DNA of 64,000 bases from Clitoria ternatea (Eukaryota; Streptophyta; Magnoliopsida; Fabales; Fabaceae): positions 36,098,501-36,162,500 of the forward strand of contig CM075674.1 of assembly GCA_037962975.1 (NCBI GenBank). The letters run 5' to 3'. A program made the position numbers and the translations under genes. How positions within the stretch are numbered: position 1 is the first letter of the stretch; every line of letters begins with the position of its first letter. Positions 45,925 through 58,139 of this stretch are shown one piece after another. Below the pieces are notes generated by a model. It worked only from the letters and a program-made list of their open reading frames with translations, was not told the origin of the DNA and searched no databases.

Positions 45925-45985
45925 GGTTGTTTTTGAATCGGTTGAATGGTTTTTAATGGTTCGAATCAGTTGATGAGCACCCCTA

Positions 45986-45993
45986 ACCACACT
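45986..45993. other. 8-bp target duplication of outer hAT element (right copy)
   Basis: ACCACACT, directly after CACCCCTA. It differs at one base from ACCGCACT at 18309-18316. Confidence 0.65.
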
Positions 45994-48547
45994 AACATTA
46001 ATGTCACCTAATAGAGTGGACTTATTAGTGTGGTTATAATCGCACTGACGTTAATGTTGTTTAACTAGGTTAGTCATATCTCAGGGGAGAAGATCACATT
46101 GACACACTTTCAAAACATACAAAACTTAGCCAAAATAATAAAAAAAGGGACTTGTTTGACACATATGTAAAAATAGGGGACTGAAATAAGACTTCGACCA
46201 AATTTTTATAAAAAGTTAAAATAAGAGATACATATATTTTATTAGGATAAAAATTATTATTTTTATACTTATATGTCATAAATAATTAAAATAAAAAATG
46301 AAATAAAATAACAATGTATTAGCAAAAAGTAAGTTTACACTTTTACAAACTCCAAAGAAATTTTTTTAACATTTACTTATTTTAATTTATTTTTTATTTC
46401 ATTAATAGTACATTTAAATTATAGTTATATTATTCATGTTAACAGTGAAATGTCAATTTTTTTATGAACATAACATTAGAAGTTTATTAAATCGATAATT
46501 GTACTTAACAATATTATTTAAGAACAGTTATTTGGCATAATAATTTAAAAATATAAATAAATAAATAAAATTCAAAAGTGAAAGCATATCGATTTCAATT
46601 GATAAGATAGATTGAATTGCTTGATTTAATAATTTTTTAGAACAATCAATTAAATAATCAATTTTATAGAAAGACATGTGCTTATCGAGTTTAATAAAAT
46701 ATTTCAATTATTTTTAAATATTATATTTATAATATTTGATTTTAGGAAATTATATCTATATATTATATGGCATAATTCAACAAATCATATATTTATGCAG
46801 TTTTGAATAAAAATGTTATTAGGCATTTTAATTTTCTAAAATAATATTTATTTTAATAACAATTATTAATGTATAAAAAATTTTTTTATGGAAAATGCTT
46901 TATTTAATCAATATTTAAAATAAAATAAAATAATATTTTTTCAAATTATAGTTTTATTAGATAAGTTTCAAATTATGAAGAGTTTTTATAAAAATTAATC
47001 TTTTTTATTGAATGTTAGTATCACTCAAATAATATATGCTTGAAGGGAGTTAAATGTAGTTGCACACATCAACTGTGGTGTTTCGCCTAAATTCCTAAAA
47101 TTAATTCTTAGGGTTTTCTAAAATTAGGGAAAATTTATCACGAAAAACACAACACCCTGACAGACTAACCCTCAGAACCTAAGTGAAACGCAACTTAACA
47201 AAACACACAACGAAAGACCTAAACTACAAGCCCTAGCAGGCTTAAGAATGGACCTACAAGTCCCTAGTATTGGACAAAGTATCATTCTCTTCCCATATAT
47301 GGAGATATGAGTCAGGAACCAATGAATACCAATCTTAGGGCATTAACATATCAATTCACCATTATAATAGTCCAAAAATTCATGGACATGTGAAAGACTA
47401 AATCCTTAACACATTACCATGACAAAATAAACCTCTAGTGAGGTATAAATTATATATATACTAACAATCATACAACTATATCTTACATATCATCACACAT
47501 ACTAAGAGATGGCATCAAGCCTCACATGCATAAATACTTGCCAACTCAGGTTAACTAAAGGGTTGTAAACAATGAAGAAGAAATTAGAGGAAACAATGAA
47601 GACACTAACTTCTAAAGAGACACTAAAGATGGAGACACCATATAACAACAAAGAAGAAGAAATTAGAGGAAACAATGAAGACAAAGGTATTATTAGTCAT
47701 CAATTTTAGGTTGTTTTTTACATAAAATTTTCTTTTAATATAGTGTCCAATTGCTTAATTAATATGAGTTTTAGTTCTCATTTTGGTAAGATTAAAGCAT
47801 CATAAAAAAATTGGCAACTTATAAGCTAATATGATGTTCCATGATAGGTTTTCCCTTTAGAAGAGGCCTTTTGTGCATGAAGTAAAATTGATGTTGAAGA
47901 TTAGGTCGTCGCAACCTAGCCATGCACGCTGAGTCGAGAACTCTCAATAAGTGCATATTCTGTTTTGGTTGTTATAAGGGCCATATAAAAGGTTATATGT
48001 CTCATTTTTTACCAACATGGGCTTAAAGAAAGAAACTACTACAGTGTTTCAAGGACTTTGCCACCGTTCAAGAGCCTTCGGACTTTATTTTTTAGGATTT
48101 CTTTCTTTCCTTTCTTATTCTTGATGTATTTTTGGTTAACCCTCACCCCAATGGAAATGTGTGGCTAGAATTTTTTTAGTCAAGATTGGATATATTCCAC
48201 CTTTTGTTATGACTTTGTATAGAATATATCAATATCAGTATTTTATTTCTCGATACCTAATAAGTATTTCAAACAAGAAAATGATTTATGTATGTGTTTG
48301 GTTTTCTGATCAGGTTTAGAGTTTAAGTACTCATTATATTTTTAATATAAGGATATAATGAATTATAATCATTGTTAAGGCCCTCTCTTAATGAAAAGAC
48401 TATTATTAAGTATTCAAGGGATTGATATTTAATGATAGAATTTAAAATTTTTTCGTTAAGAGATTAGGTTTAGTGACTTTAATACTACAATAATTTGATT
48501 AAATATGTAACATGCATAATAGGATTGCATAAGAATAACTTGAATAT
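45994..48547. other. AT-rich spacer
   Basis: The first ~110 bp continue the ~57-bp tandem unit split by the hAT insertion (second copy at about 46019-46070). A 31-bp direct repeat lies at 47574-47604 and 47653-47683 within a GAAGAA-rich stretch. No coding frame is supported. Confidence 0.5.
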
Positions 48548-49925
48548 TGTGACATTCTGCCACATTTACTTAAATTAAACTAGAGATTTTAACCTCAACA
48601 TTTAGTAGGTTTTACTTAAAATGTTATAGTACATGTCAAAAATCCAAAGAATAACATGAAAAAGTTTTCCAACAAAAATTTATGGGCATATTTTCCCTGC
48701 ACATGGTTCAGTATTTTATATCTATTGGGAGTTATAAAACTCTTATAAAGGGAATCCAATTAGGACATCTCCACAACTCAATTATCTACAAATGTTATGA
48801 AGGGGTCGAAGGCCAATTATGCCCCTAAATCGCCTAATTCACAAAAATGTGAAACCAGCCCGCTCAGAATTTTCAGCTTGAACACCTTATAGTATTTTTG
48901 GTATAACTTGAGCTACCAACCTCTGATTGAGGTGAATCCAACGAAAAAATGTCTATAACTCAATTCCCTACAAATTTTATGAAAAACACAAGAGCTGCTG
49001 GGGTTTTCGCTTGAGCGAAAATTAACTCGCTTGAGTGAATATTCACATTTTGCTTGAGCGAGATATGTCTCGCTTAAGCAAAAATTTGCCAAAGTCTTCC
49101 CCTCTGAGTTTCACTCAAGCGAGGTTACCATCACTTCAGTAAAATTGACCCAAAATCAAACTTCCATTTCACACAAAATCTTGCTCAAGCGAGAATGGAC
49201 TCGCTTGAGCAAGATTTGTAGCATTTTAGCCCCCTGGGTCAACTTCCACAACCCCTAACTTACCTATTTGACCTTTGAATGCTACGAAACTTTACGGACA
49301 CTATATGCAACCTAGTTTAAACCTGCTACCAAAATCAGTGTTAAAAAATCTATCCGAATCGTAAAGATATACGCTAAAATGAATTTAACTCTATTCCAAA
49401 TAATCTAATTACCTAAAACACCTCAAATGTAAATCAATCCTCAATTTCTTTGCATACACAACTTGTAAATATATTTAAGGTCATGTTAACACTTTTCGAG
49501 AACTCCAGATTCCACAGAAACTCCATTTAGCCTTTTCAGTTGGCTTAATGCACCTATTTCTCATAATAATTCAACTACCACCTTATGATTTTCATAATTC
49601 CCTGACCAAACACTTCTCACCACTTGTTCTTAATTGAACCTCACCATCCTTAGGAATAACATATAGGCATAAACACCATCAAGCAACCCATATAACCATT
49701 TATTCCAATCACATTCACAATCAACCTATATTAACACATGCTTTTATTAACATCCTCAACATGTGCACACACATAAATATATTCTACCACAGTTACCTAC
49801 CCATAAACATTGTAATCAATCAATCAAGTGGCCAACTTCACCAAGTATATGCATCACAAACATAAATTATCCATGTAATAACATCCACCACCATCACAAC
49901 ATCAAATACTTAAAACTATAACATA

Positions 49926-49963
<38 letters not shown>
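49926..49963. repeat. (CA)n(TA)n microsatellite
   Basis: About 12 CA then 7 TA units, inside the 3-kb solo LTR. Confidence 0.95.
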
Positions 49964-49964
<1 letters not shown>

Positions 49965-50618
49965 GTTACATATATACATCAAAAGTCCAATCTCCTTGGC
50001 ATTTTTCCATGCTCATCGGGCATTGGTCTCCGCGACGTCTACAATATCCCTGTCTTCAGTCATTAAAAACCACAGTAAGCGTGAGTGACTGACAATACAA
50101 ATCAATACAAACAATTGACAATATATATAGGGAAAAATGAGGGTAGCTTAACTGGACCACTGTGTAGCTTAATTGGACCACGCTTGACCACGAGAGCCAA
50201 AATAAGGGGGCAACTATACCGATCAGCCACCCACACCATATAATATACACATATATAACTTTATCACAAAATCAACTTGGATAAAAACATCAAATAGCTT
50301 ATCTCAACACTACGACCCTCAAAATGAGATTTCAACTCGTCATTCAGGTGCATCATTTCTCATAACATCTTAATTCTCAACATCAATTATAATTCATCAC
50401 CATTTTAATTCATCATCACACATCAATATAAAATCATCATCATCCAACACATTACTTATGATATCTCATTACTATTCACAGTTTAGCCATTATCAAGAAA
50501 AGCACATTTATATAGCCCGCGATTACAAAATTACTCTTCACTATCATCATCGTATCAATTTAACATTCACAATATTCATCTATTCATTACTCATGAATAT
50601 CAATTTACCAAGCATGTC

Positions 50619-50637
50619 TATATATATATATATATTG

Positions 50638-50672
<35 letters not shown>
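50619..50672. repeat. (TA)n microsatellite with an interruption
   Basis: TA repeats broken by TTGATATAA near 50635-50643, inside the 3-kb solo LTR. Confidence 0.95.
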
Positions 50673-50677
<5 letters not shown>

Positions 50678-51613
50678 TACACGATACATAAATTCAGACA
50701 TTCTCATTCTATTCTACCCTTTTCCCCACGTATTGGTTGACGTTAACATTATTTTCATTAATTTATACAGAGTACACCCCTTACCTCGATTCCACGCTTT
50801 CGAGTCTTCAATCAACGCCGACTTCATTGAGTTCACTTAAAATCTAAAAACGAAGAATTTACAAACCAATTTAATATCCCGACCTTCAAAATTAAAACCC
50901 CTAATATCCAAACAACTTTAAACACCTATTTCAAGTTCTCGAAACTCACATTCGCTACTTCTAATCTTCGTTTCCAAGTTTGGCTTCACTGAACGACTTT
51001 CCAACTCGTGGTTTGTTACCTAACGACACCGAAAGAAGAACCCATTAGCTAATTATCATCACCCACTCCCTCCAAAGTCATTATTAATCCATGAAGAGCC
51101 ATAAAAATGGAAAATGAAAACCCCAATAACCAACCCTCATTTTCAGCCCAGAAGAAGAGAAGAAGAAAAGCAAAATTGAAGGTACGTATGTGTTCGTCTC
51201 ACTTTCGCGATCACAATGGTACTTCCAATTGCAAGGTTCAGCAAGGAAATGGCTTCCGTTCCCTTCCTAGAAGCACAAGGCCATTTATGAGAGAAAGAGG
51301 GAGAAGAAGCATGCATGAAGATAACCAAAAAAAGAGTAAATGGAAATTGTTATACATAAAGGGCATAAATGTTATTTACCCATTTTAAAAATTTTCTTTT
51401 ACAATTTCTTTTATTTTCAAATTCTATTTCCCTTTTCTTTTATTTTTTTAATAAATATCTTTTACTTTCACCCTATCGATAATTAATATTCTACCATCAT
51501 GATTTAATTTAATCTAGTTTCACAATTAATCAGCTCTAAATAATTAATCTACCCCCATCACCAATTAAAATTCCTCATTAATTTAATTTAAATATCTAGG
51601 ATGTTACAAATAT

Positions 51614-52499
51614 GAGAAGTTTGTTTCCAATGCTTTTATTTATTGCTAACTTAGTTTCTACAATTTTTGCTCTTTGAAACCAACAACTCAAATAACCAAT
51701 TTCATAAACAAACCAATATACATAATGTATACAGTCTTCGTGATTTACTAGCAATTACTATGTTATTGTTGAATATCTTGCAAGTCTTTGTGGACATGGT
51801 ATGTGTACTTATCAAAATTACAACGGGTTCAGTATTCTTATCAAAGGATTAACATGTACCCTTTAAAGATGTACCTTGGGAGATTATGTGAATAGGCATA
51901 AGCCAAGGCAACTCTCAAACAATTATAGATCCCTTGGAAACATAAGATATATTGAAATGAAGTCCACTCTATTAATTTAACCACTATTGGATTGGAACAT
52001 GAGAATCCATACACACACCTTAACATTTTTTATGAGTTGTGTGGTGCCATAGGTTTTACCATTGCTCAAAAGGAGGTTGTGTAGTTGAGGTTATTCTAAT
52101 TCTCTTTGAACATAAAAGTAAAAACATGGCTTCAGTCACAACCAGACCGAAGACTAACCAGATGGACTAATGTTGAAGAAATTGTTTTAGTAAGATTCTC
52201 TTCACCATTAAGATTCATTCAGGGTAGACCGCTATTGCCACATTTGAACAAGTAGTGAATGGAATGCTTTGAAAAGCTTAGGAGAGATACAAGTCCTTAT
52301 TGAGAAAATGTCCTAATTACACTTTGATGTTGCTGCTCAATTGCATATGTTTTTACATGGTCTTAAGCCTCAAATTAAGATGATTTTAGAAGTATCTGTT
52401 AGTGGATCTATGATGAACAAGAGTCTCAAGGAAGCCATCACCATTATTGACTCCATTGCTACTAGTGATCATCAAGTGAATCGTGATTGAAGTCATATA
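51614..52499 (+). pseudogene. Athila-like gag fragment
   Basis: From about 52270 the plus strand encodes, across one frameshift, ERYKSLLRKCPNYT and then AAQLHMFLHGLKPQIKMIL, GSMMNKSLKEAI and DSIATSDHQVNRD, ending at TGA near 52489. This is the C-terminal half of a Ty3/gypsy gag domain of Athila type (compare LRRCPHH... in the intact element). Upstream, to 51614, weak sequence with stops may be the start of the same gag but I could not align it. Downstream (to about 52960) is stop-rich DNA of unknown origin. Non-functional. Confidence 0.65.
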
Positions 52500-53428
52500 C
52501 TGAAAAAAGGAATTTTAGAGTTAAGCATTCAAGATGTCATCTTAGTCTAGAACGAATTGTTGACTCTAAAACTAAAAGTCTCCATTTTTTAAAATCTAAA
52601 TTATCATAGGCTCAAAAATTTAGTTGTCTCTGTTATCCTTGACTTAAACCATACATGACAAACAAATTATAGTCACCTAAAGTCCTGTCTTTTCTTGGTT
52701 ACAGCCCAACTCAAAGTGCATATATATGTTTTAGTCTTATCTCCAAGAAGTTTTACTACTCTTAGCATGTAGAATTTGTGAAGGATGTCTTTCCATTTGA
52801 TGAACCAACAATTCCACATCCTTCTTTGGTTCCACGCCCCGTGTCCTCTTTTCCTTCTCTTACCGTTATCCATTCCTCTCCAGAGTCATCAACAAATAAC
52901 AAGCCTTTACCATATAGAGAGGTAATTACTCAACTTGATTAATTGCTGAATGAGTTCAAAGGATGCACGGAGTAGAGATACAAGAGAAAACTTATCTACA
53001 AAAATAAGAATAATTTAAAACTAATTGAAACAAATAAGGATTGTAACAACTGCCATGTAGCTAAGTTGTTATTATTCTTTCATGGATGGGGAGTTGCATG
53101 TTGACATATTTTATGTTACTTACTAAAATGAGAGATCTCAAAAATCATGAGTGTACACCTGCCATTTTCCTTAGTGCTAATTATATTGTTTTTTTTTCGT
53201 AAAAATTTATCTCAAATTAATACATCAAAATTCTTTTATTTTAATTAAAAAATCACATATGATTCTCTTATGTTAAAATTTTGATATAGTCTGATACCGC
53301 CTGACTGAGTAATATGCTGACTATGAACGAGTTTGTGTAACTGTTATACAAATATGAATAATTGTTATATTTATAAATATGATTGACTTTAATATAAATA
53401 TATATACATGTAAATTCAATAACGTAAG

Positions 53429-53489
<61 letters not shown>

Positions 53490-56394
53490 CAAACTTAAAT
53501 ACATTATGAGACGCTTCAGTTTTGAAAATTACGTTGAGATCTTTTATTTTGGGTCAGTCTATGCTGGTAGCAGGTTTTATAGAGTTGGATTAAAAAAATA
53601 TGTTTATTATTTAAATCTTAAAATTGAAAGCTCTAACTTAAAAAATTTATTTTATTATTATCTTTTTAAAATTTCTTATTTATAAAAAAAATTACTTATA
53701 CCGAAAAGAATGGGACCTTAGTTGGGGTCTTTAAGTGAAAAATAAAATTAAAAAATTTAAGTAATATCACTAAGAAAAAATTATAAATATACATTATTCT
53801 TGTATTATTGTTTTCTCTAAGTGTAAAGTACCAAGTCTTAAAAAATACTATAGGGAATAAGATTTATTTTTCGAGAATGTTACTTAAATAGATGAAGATA
53901 TTGATGATCTATTTATACATGAAGAATTTAAGTTCAGTTTGATATCTATCTACTGAATAAAACTATTCTCTTATTAAGATATCTTAAACAAAACATTCTA
54001 TGAAGCGACTTTCTTTGTTTTGTGAGAAATTACAAAATATTTCTCAATAAACATATTGGCTCGTATTGAAGTAAACAATTATATTACCAACTCAAAAAAT
54101 ATATAAAAAATATTTTTGTGGACTATTTTATGTTTGGGGTAAAAGAAATCCAGGTGTATTGAGGGATTCAATTTTAGAGTTAGTTTTACAGGGCCAACCT
54201 AGTTTGATAGTTGTATTATATAGCATGTAACCTGAAGGATGAAAGAGTAAGTTGAAAAGAAGCAGGTTGAAGGGGGGGACACACCCACGAAGTGTTTGAC
54301 AATTGGAGTGACATAATAAGGAAAGTTAGAGACATCCAAGATAGGCTGTGTGAACCATCATAACCCATGGCTGGCCCCAACCCCTGTTATTTCAACCTCT
54401 TCTCATAAATCTGGCAACAGCAAACACTCCTTTAAATTGCTTAACATACTACTACCTTTCCTCATAATTATTATCATTATAATAACGTAAAACAAAATAC
54501 CATCAATGCTGGGGGAGATTATTAGTAATTTTCCTTCCATCATATTCTTTTTTGCCCTTTTAATGATTTCACATATAGTTTGTTAAAAAGCACTATCCTA
54601 TGTATATATAAAAACAAAGAAAAAGAATAACATATGAATTCGGCATGGCACTTATTATAAATGAACAAAATATGGTATGATGAGTAAATTGTAAAACGGG
54701 ACATATGGGAAACACAAGTATAGGTTAGCTAAGTAGTGGAGACAAGTCCACAAACAAGTGGCAGTGTTTTCCAATGCACAAGAATCGCCAATTTCAACAA
54801 AAGGAAGAATAACATTACGGCAAGGAGAATGATTACTGCCAACACATGAAAATTACTAAAACAAAAGTGAAAATTATGGAGGCCTAAAAATAGAACAACC
54901 GAAGCATAAATAAAACAAAAGAGTAATTGATGATAGGGTAAGGAAGGGTGGTCATTGTGGTTTTGGACCCAATCCAAACCATCATTGCAAATCTTGGGAC
55001 GCCCTAGCCCATCATCATTTACAAACCCCTAACTCAAAGCCCCCCATTATCTTTTTTTTTATTTCCCACTCTACCCCTTTTACACAACCCTAAAATATCC
55101 ATTTAAATTAAGAAACTTATAATAATAATAAAATTGATCATGTAATCAACCCACGCTTTAATAAATCACTCACCAGTCCAATCTAATTTTAATAAGAATA
55201 CAAACATGTATACAATAATAAGCCCAATAAAAATATGTCAAGCCAACAAATAAATTAAATAATCAAGTTCTTTGGAAATTACTTGCTGGCAAATGCTATC
55301 AACCTATCTCCTCCCAACAACTCCTAAACATAATATATTATATGCAAGTGTGTTAGATAAAATTTATTGGAAAAAAAATCTTTGATTTATTTATTTTTAT
55401 AATAGAAGAACTGATATTTGAATCTAATATTTCAACCAAACTACTCTCTCTACTAAACTGATCATAAAGAATTTATTATTATTCTGATTTATTTAGTAGT
55501 TTTCGAATTTGAATTCTAAAAAGTTAAATTCTATAATAAATATAATTTGTTCACCTTAAACCATCTTACTTGCTCAAGTAAGCTAAAATATATCAATTTA
55601 AAGCGTTATTCTAATTTTATATTTATAACCTTCTTATTAATTTTATATTAATAACCTCTTAAAAAAATAGTTTGACATTAATTGTTAAAGTAAAATTCTA
55701 ATTCTTATTACATATGATCTCTAGTACAATTATGTGATCTTTCAGTATTAAAAACTTTAATAACTTAATAATTTATCCAACTTGGTACTAAATTTTGTAG
55801 GAATTTCGATTATGTCAGTAGAAATAGAACAATATTTTACAATTAGTTAGAGACTATTCTATCATGTGAGTTTAACATTAAAGATGAATTAATTATTAAA
55901 TTCGTTATAGGAGAGATAAAAAAAAAACTTAATAGTAAATTTCTCCCCAATTTTGCATAGATAAAAATTCAATATGAGGAATATAAACTTCTGCATTTTG
56001 TGATCCAATATCATGTGAGTGATACCAAATACATGAATCTTACAAAAACAATTCTAATACTAATAGTCTCATACCAAACATGTCCAACCTTGAAAAGTAG
56101 TTGTTTTTCAAACAAGAAACAAATCTAATAAAATGAATATCCCACAAAACATGACTTATCCAATATACGAAAGCAAAAGCAATTATAATTGAGAGTAGAC
56201 ATCACATAGGTAAGAAAAAGCACAACAAAAAACACTAGAATGAAGCTTTGTATAATTGACAATAAACCCAAAAAGAAATTAAAAAAAAAGGAAAAGTAGA
56301 CCATCATCATTCACATGACGCCATAAGCATCATCATAGAACCCAAACATAAAATCTTTTAACCGGCCGCCTTCCATGCTTACACATGCATGATT
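52500..56394. other. AT-rich spacer before the ZPR gene
   Basis: No supported gene. A (AT)26-like run lies at 53431-53483. The stretch 54200-55090 is less AT-rich and contains a 54729-54977 minus frame with hydrophobic composition that I do not trust. Distal regulatory DNA of the ZPR gene may lie here. Confidence 0.5.
53431..53483. repeat. (AT)n microsatellite
   Basis: An uninterrupted run of about 26 AT units. Confidence 0.97.
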
Positions 56395-56520
56395 GTCGTG
56401 TCAGAGAGAGAAGAGAAATCTCTCTCTCTCTCTCTCTCCCTCTCTCTCTCCCTCTCCATCTCTCTCTCTACTTGTTCCCTTGTGCTTCCTCTCTCTCTCT
56501 CTCCCTCTCCCTCTATAAAT
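56395..56520 (+). promoter_or_regulatory. Core promoter of the ZPR gene: CT-rich tract and TATA box
   Basis: Dense CTCTCT/CCCTCT runs (56418-56512, a plant Y-patch-like or GAGA-type element) run straight into TATAAAT at 56514-56520. Transcription would start near 56545-56555, where the ACACAAC-rich leader begins. The TATA box sits about 1.39 kb before the start codon, consistent with a long leader containing an intron. Confidence 0.75.
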
Positions 56521-56544
56521 TCACACACACCCTATGTTCTTCTC

Positions 56545-56810
56545 TACACAACACATAACACATAACACATTACACATTGCTCTCTTATCTGCTCCTCCTG
56601 CACATCCCACACACACTTCAACCAACCTCCTTCATTCAAAAGGTGATCTTTTTCATAAAGTTCTAGAAACACAAGAGGGCCCCACCTCCCTCTCTTTTTG
56701 TGTTTGTTCAGTTTTTATTTTCTTTTTGCCTCTTTACTTTCACAAAGAAATGTAAACATGGTGTTGTAGATTGAGAGTGTTTGGTTTAGATATCTGAGTC
56801 CAAATCACCT

Positions 56811-56855
<45 letters not shown>

Positions 56856-57908
56856 TCCTTCTTCTCTTCTAAGCTTCACATAGTTTTAGGTATCTTTGTT
56901 TCACTCCACCTTGTTTTGTGGAAGGAATGTTTTGTTTGCTTATCAAACCTTTTTTCTCTCTGTATAGATTCTGTTTCTTTCATTTTTTAATAAAATCGAT
57001 TTTTTTTTTCAAAACAAAAAGACACCCTCAATGGTTTCTTTGTCTTGCTCTAGCCATAGTGCCATACCCTTACATTCTTTATTATATATGGGTTTTTTTA
57101 AGGTATTTATTTATTTAGTTCCATTTTACTTTTGGCAACTTTTGGCTCTATTGAAGATATTAAACTATTATATTTATTTGTTTATTTTTTTGATTGCCTT
57201 GGAACATCAAGAACTTTGGGTTTTACATAGACATACAACAAACACACAGAAGATATTGGTACGAAGCTTGTCTCTTTTACGTAGGACCTTTATCCTTTTC
57301 TTCCCTCTTGGGATACCCGAAAGAAGCCATTTATATTTTTGTTTTTTAATTATTGTGTGCTTTCAAGTGAGTGCAGGTTTGGACAATTCATATTCCCTCT
57401 CTGCATCATCTTCTTTACATTTTTTTTTCTTCATATGCTCTATTTATTTGACATGGTGGTCCAAATGACTCAATTGCTCTGGCCTCCACCTTCTATGCTT
57501 TTCCCTATTGATATTGCCTTCAACGTTTATGTGTCATAATTATTATCTCTACCAAAGCATTTCATAAAGCAACACATTCACATTGAAGCTTGAATATCAT
57601 TTATTATCATTATTATTATTTTTTAAAATATTCACCTTTTGGTTTTCCTTCACTCATCTTGGTTGTTCTGTTTCTTTCTTGTATCATGCTTTATATTCTT
57701 CTATCTCATTTCATTTTTCTTAACCCTTCTTCCAATTAACCATATTCATTATTCATATCCTTGTAATGTCTTACAATCATATGATATAATAATATAATGC
57801 AATATAATATACATTACCCCTAAAGATCTTATATTTCTAAGTGTTTTGATGTACCAATTAATTTATATTTTTTGTTGTGATTTCAGGGTGAGTGTTTGTT
57901 AAGTAGGG
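56545..57908 (+). other. 5' leader of the ZPR gene with an intron
   Basis: A consensus acceptor (TTGTTGTGATTTCAG, ending 57886) lies 22 bp before the start codon and is preceded by T-rich intron-like sequence. The donor is unresolved: candidates are AAAAG|GTGATC at 56642, TTTAG|GTATCT at 56890 and TTAAG|GTATTT at 57102. A (CT)n run spans 56813-56851. Directly after the acceptor is GGTGAGTG, itself a strong donor word, so a second splicing choice is possible. Short upstream frames exist (for example 56534-56755) but have no recognisable product. Confidence 0.65.
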
Positions 57909-58139
57909 ATGGAAAGGTTGAACTCAAAGCTGTACCTGCAGAACTGTTACATAATGAAAGAGAATGAGAGACTAAGGAAGAAGGCTCAGCTTCTTAATCA
58001 AGAGAATCAAGCTTTGTTGTCTGAGCTTAAACAGAAACTCTCAAAGGGTAATCAGAAAGCCAATGCAAATGCTAATACCATTCTTGATCTCAGCCTTAGC
58101 TCAAGTGCTAATCAAAATCCTTCCAGTTCCACCAATTAA
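57909..58139 (+). CDS. ZPR3: LITTLE ZIPPER protein, ZPR3/ZPR4 type (76 aa)
   Basis: The protein starts MERLNSKLYLQNCYIMKENE and contains a leucine zipper over about residues 8-46 (ERLRKKAQLLNQENQALLSE, then LKQKLSKGN), followed by a short Asn/Ser-rich tail. The start and zipper closely match the Arabidopsis LITTLE ZIPPER proteins ZPR3 and ZPR4 (about 67-72 aa). In that family the zipper pairs with the zipper of class III HD-ZIP transcription factors and makes dimers that cannot bind DNA. This limits HD-ZIP III activity in shoot meristem and leaf polarity, and the genes are themselves induced by HD-ZIP III proteins. There is no DNA-binding domain, as expected. A single coding exon follows a spliced leader; the ATG is the first after the acceptor and the frame is intact. 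The choice between ZPR3 and ZPR4 cannot be made from the sequence. Confidence 0.93.
   Translation: MERLNSKLYLQNCYIMKENERLRKKAQLLNQENQALLSELKQKLSKGNQKANANANTILDLSLSSSANQNPSSSTN

Larger units (their letters stand above)
18317..45985. mobile_element. Outer hAT-like element carrying all the nested insertions
   Basis: The left end (TAGAGG at 18317, continuing as TAGGGGTGTTTGTGG at 42623 after the inner element) and the right end (GAGCACCCCTA, ending 45985) are inverted copies. They are bounded by near-identical 8-bp duplications. Its own DNA is only 42623-43195 and 45930-45985 plus a few bases at the left, about 640 bp, rich in CGGTTCGG/GAACCG words. No transposase is visible, so it is non-autonomous. 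Outside the duplications, the joined flanks form two tandem copies of a ~57-bp unit (GGACTTRTTAGTGTG...RCACT.AC.TTAATGT), which independently supports the excised reconstruction. hAT assignment rests on 8-bp duplications and the TAGGG start. Confidence 0.65.
48548..51608 (-). mobile_element. 3.06-kb solo LTR with 5-bp target duplication (chromovirus-like)
   Basis: Plus-strand ends are TGTGACATTC (48548) and GATGTTACA (to 51608), flanked by AATAT (48543-48547 and 51609-51613). In its own orientation (minus) it begins TGTAACATCC, matching the start of the chromovirus-type LTR at 14555 (TGTGACATCC). It holds seven CGCTTGAGCG-like words between 49008 and 49210, arranged as pairs about 20 bp apart, and two near-perfect inverted repeats (arms GCTCAAGCGAG / CTCGCTTGAGC). 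Dinucleotide repeats lie at 49926-49963 and 50619-50672. No internal retroviral domain occurs between the ends, so it is a solo LTR. Confidence 0.8.

Noticed and set aside
47950..48020. A zinc-knuckle-like CIFCFGCYKGHIK translation
   Set aside because: Cysteine spacing is wrong for CCHC and no other gag sequence is nearby.
56534..57539. Several short plus-strand frames upstream of ZPR
   Set aside because: They fall in the leader or leader intron, are T-rich, and show no conserved protein; at most they are upstream ORFs.
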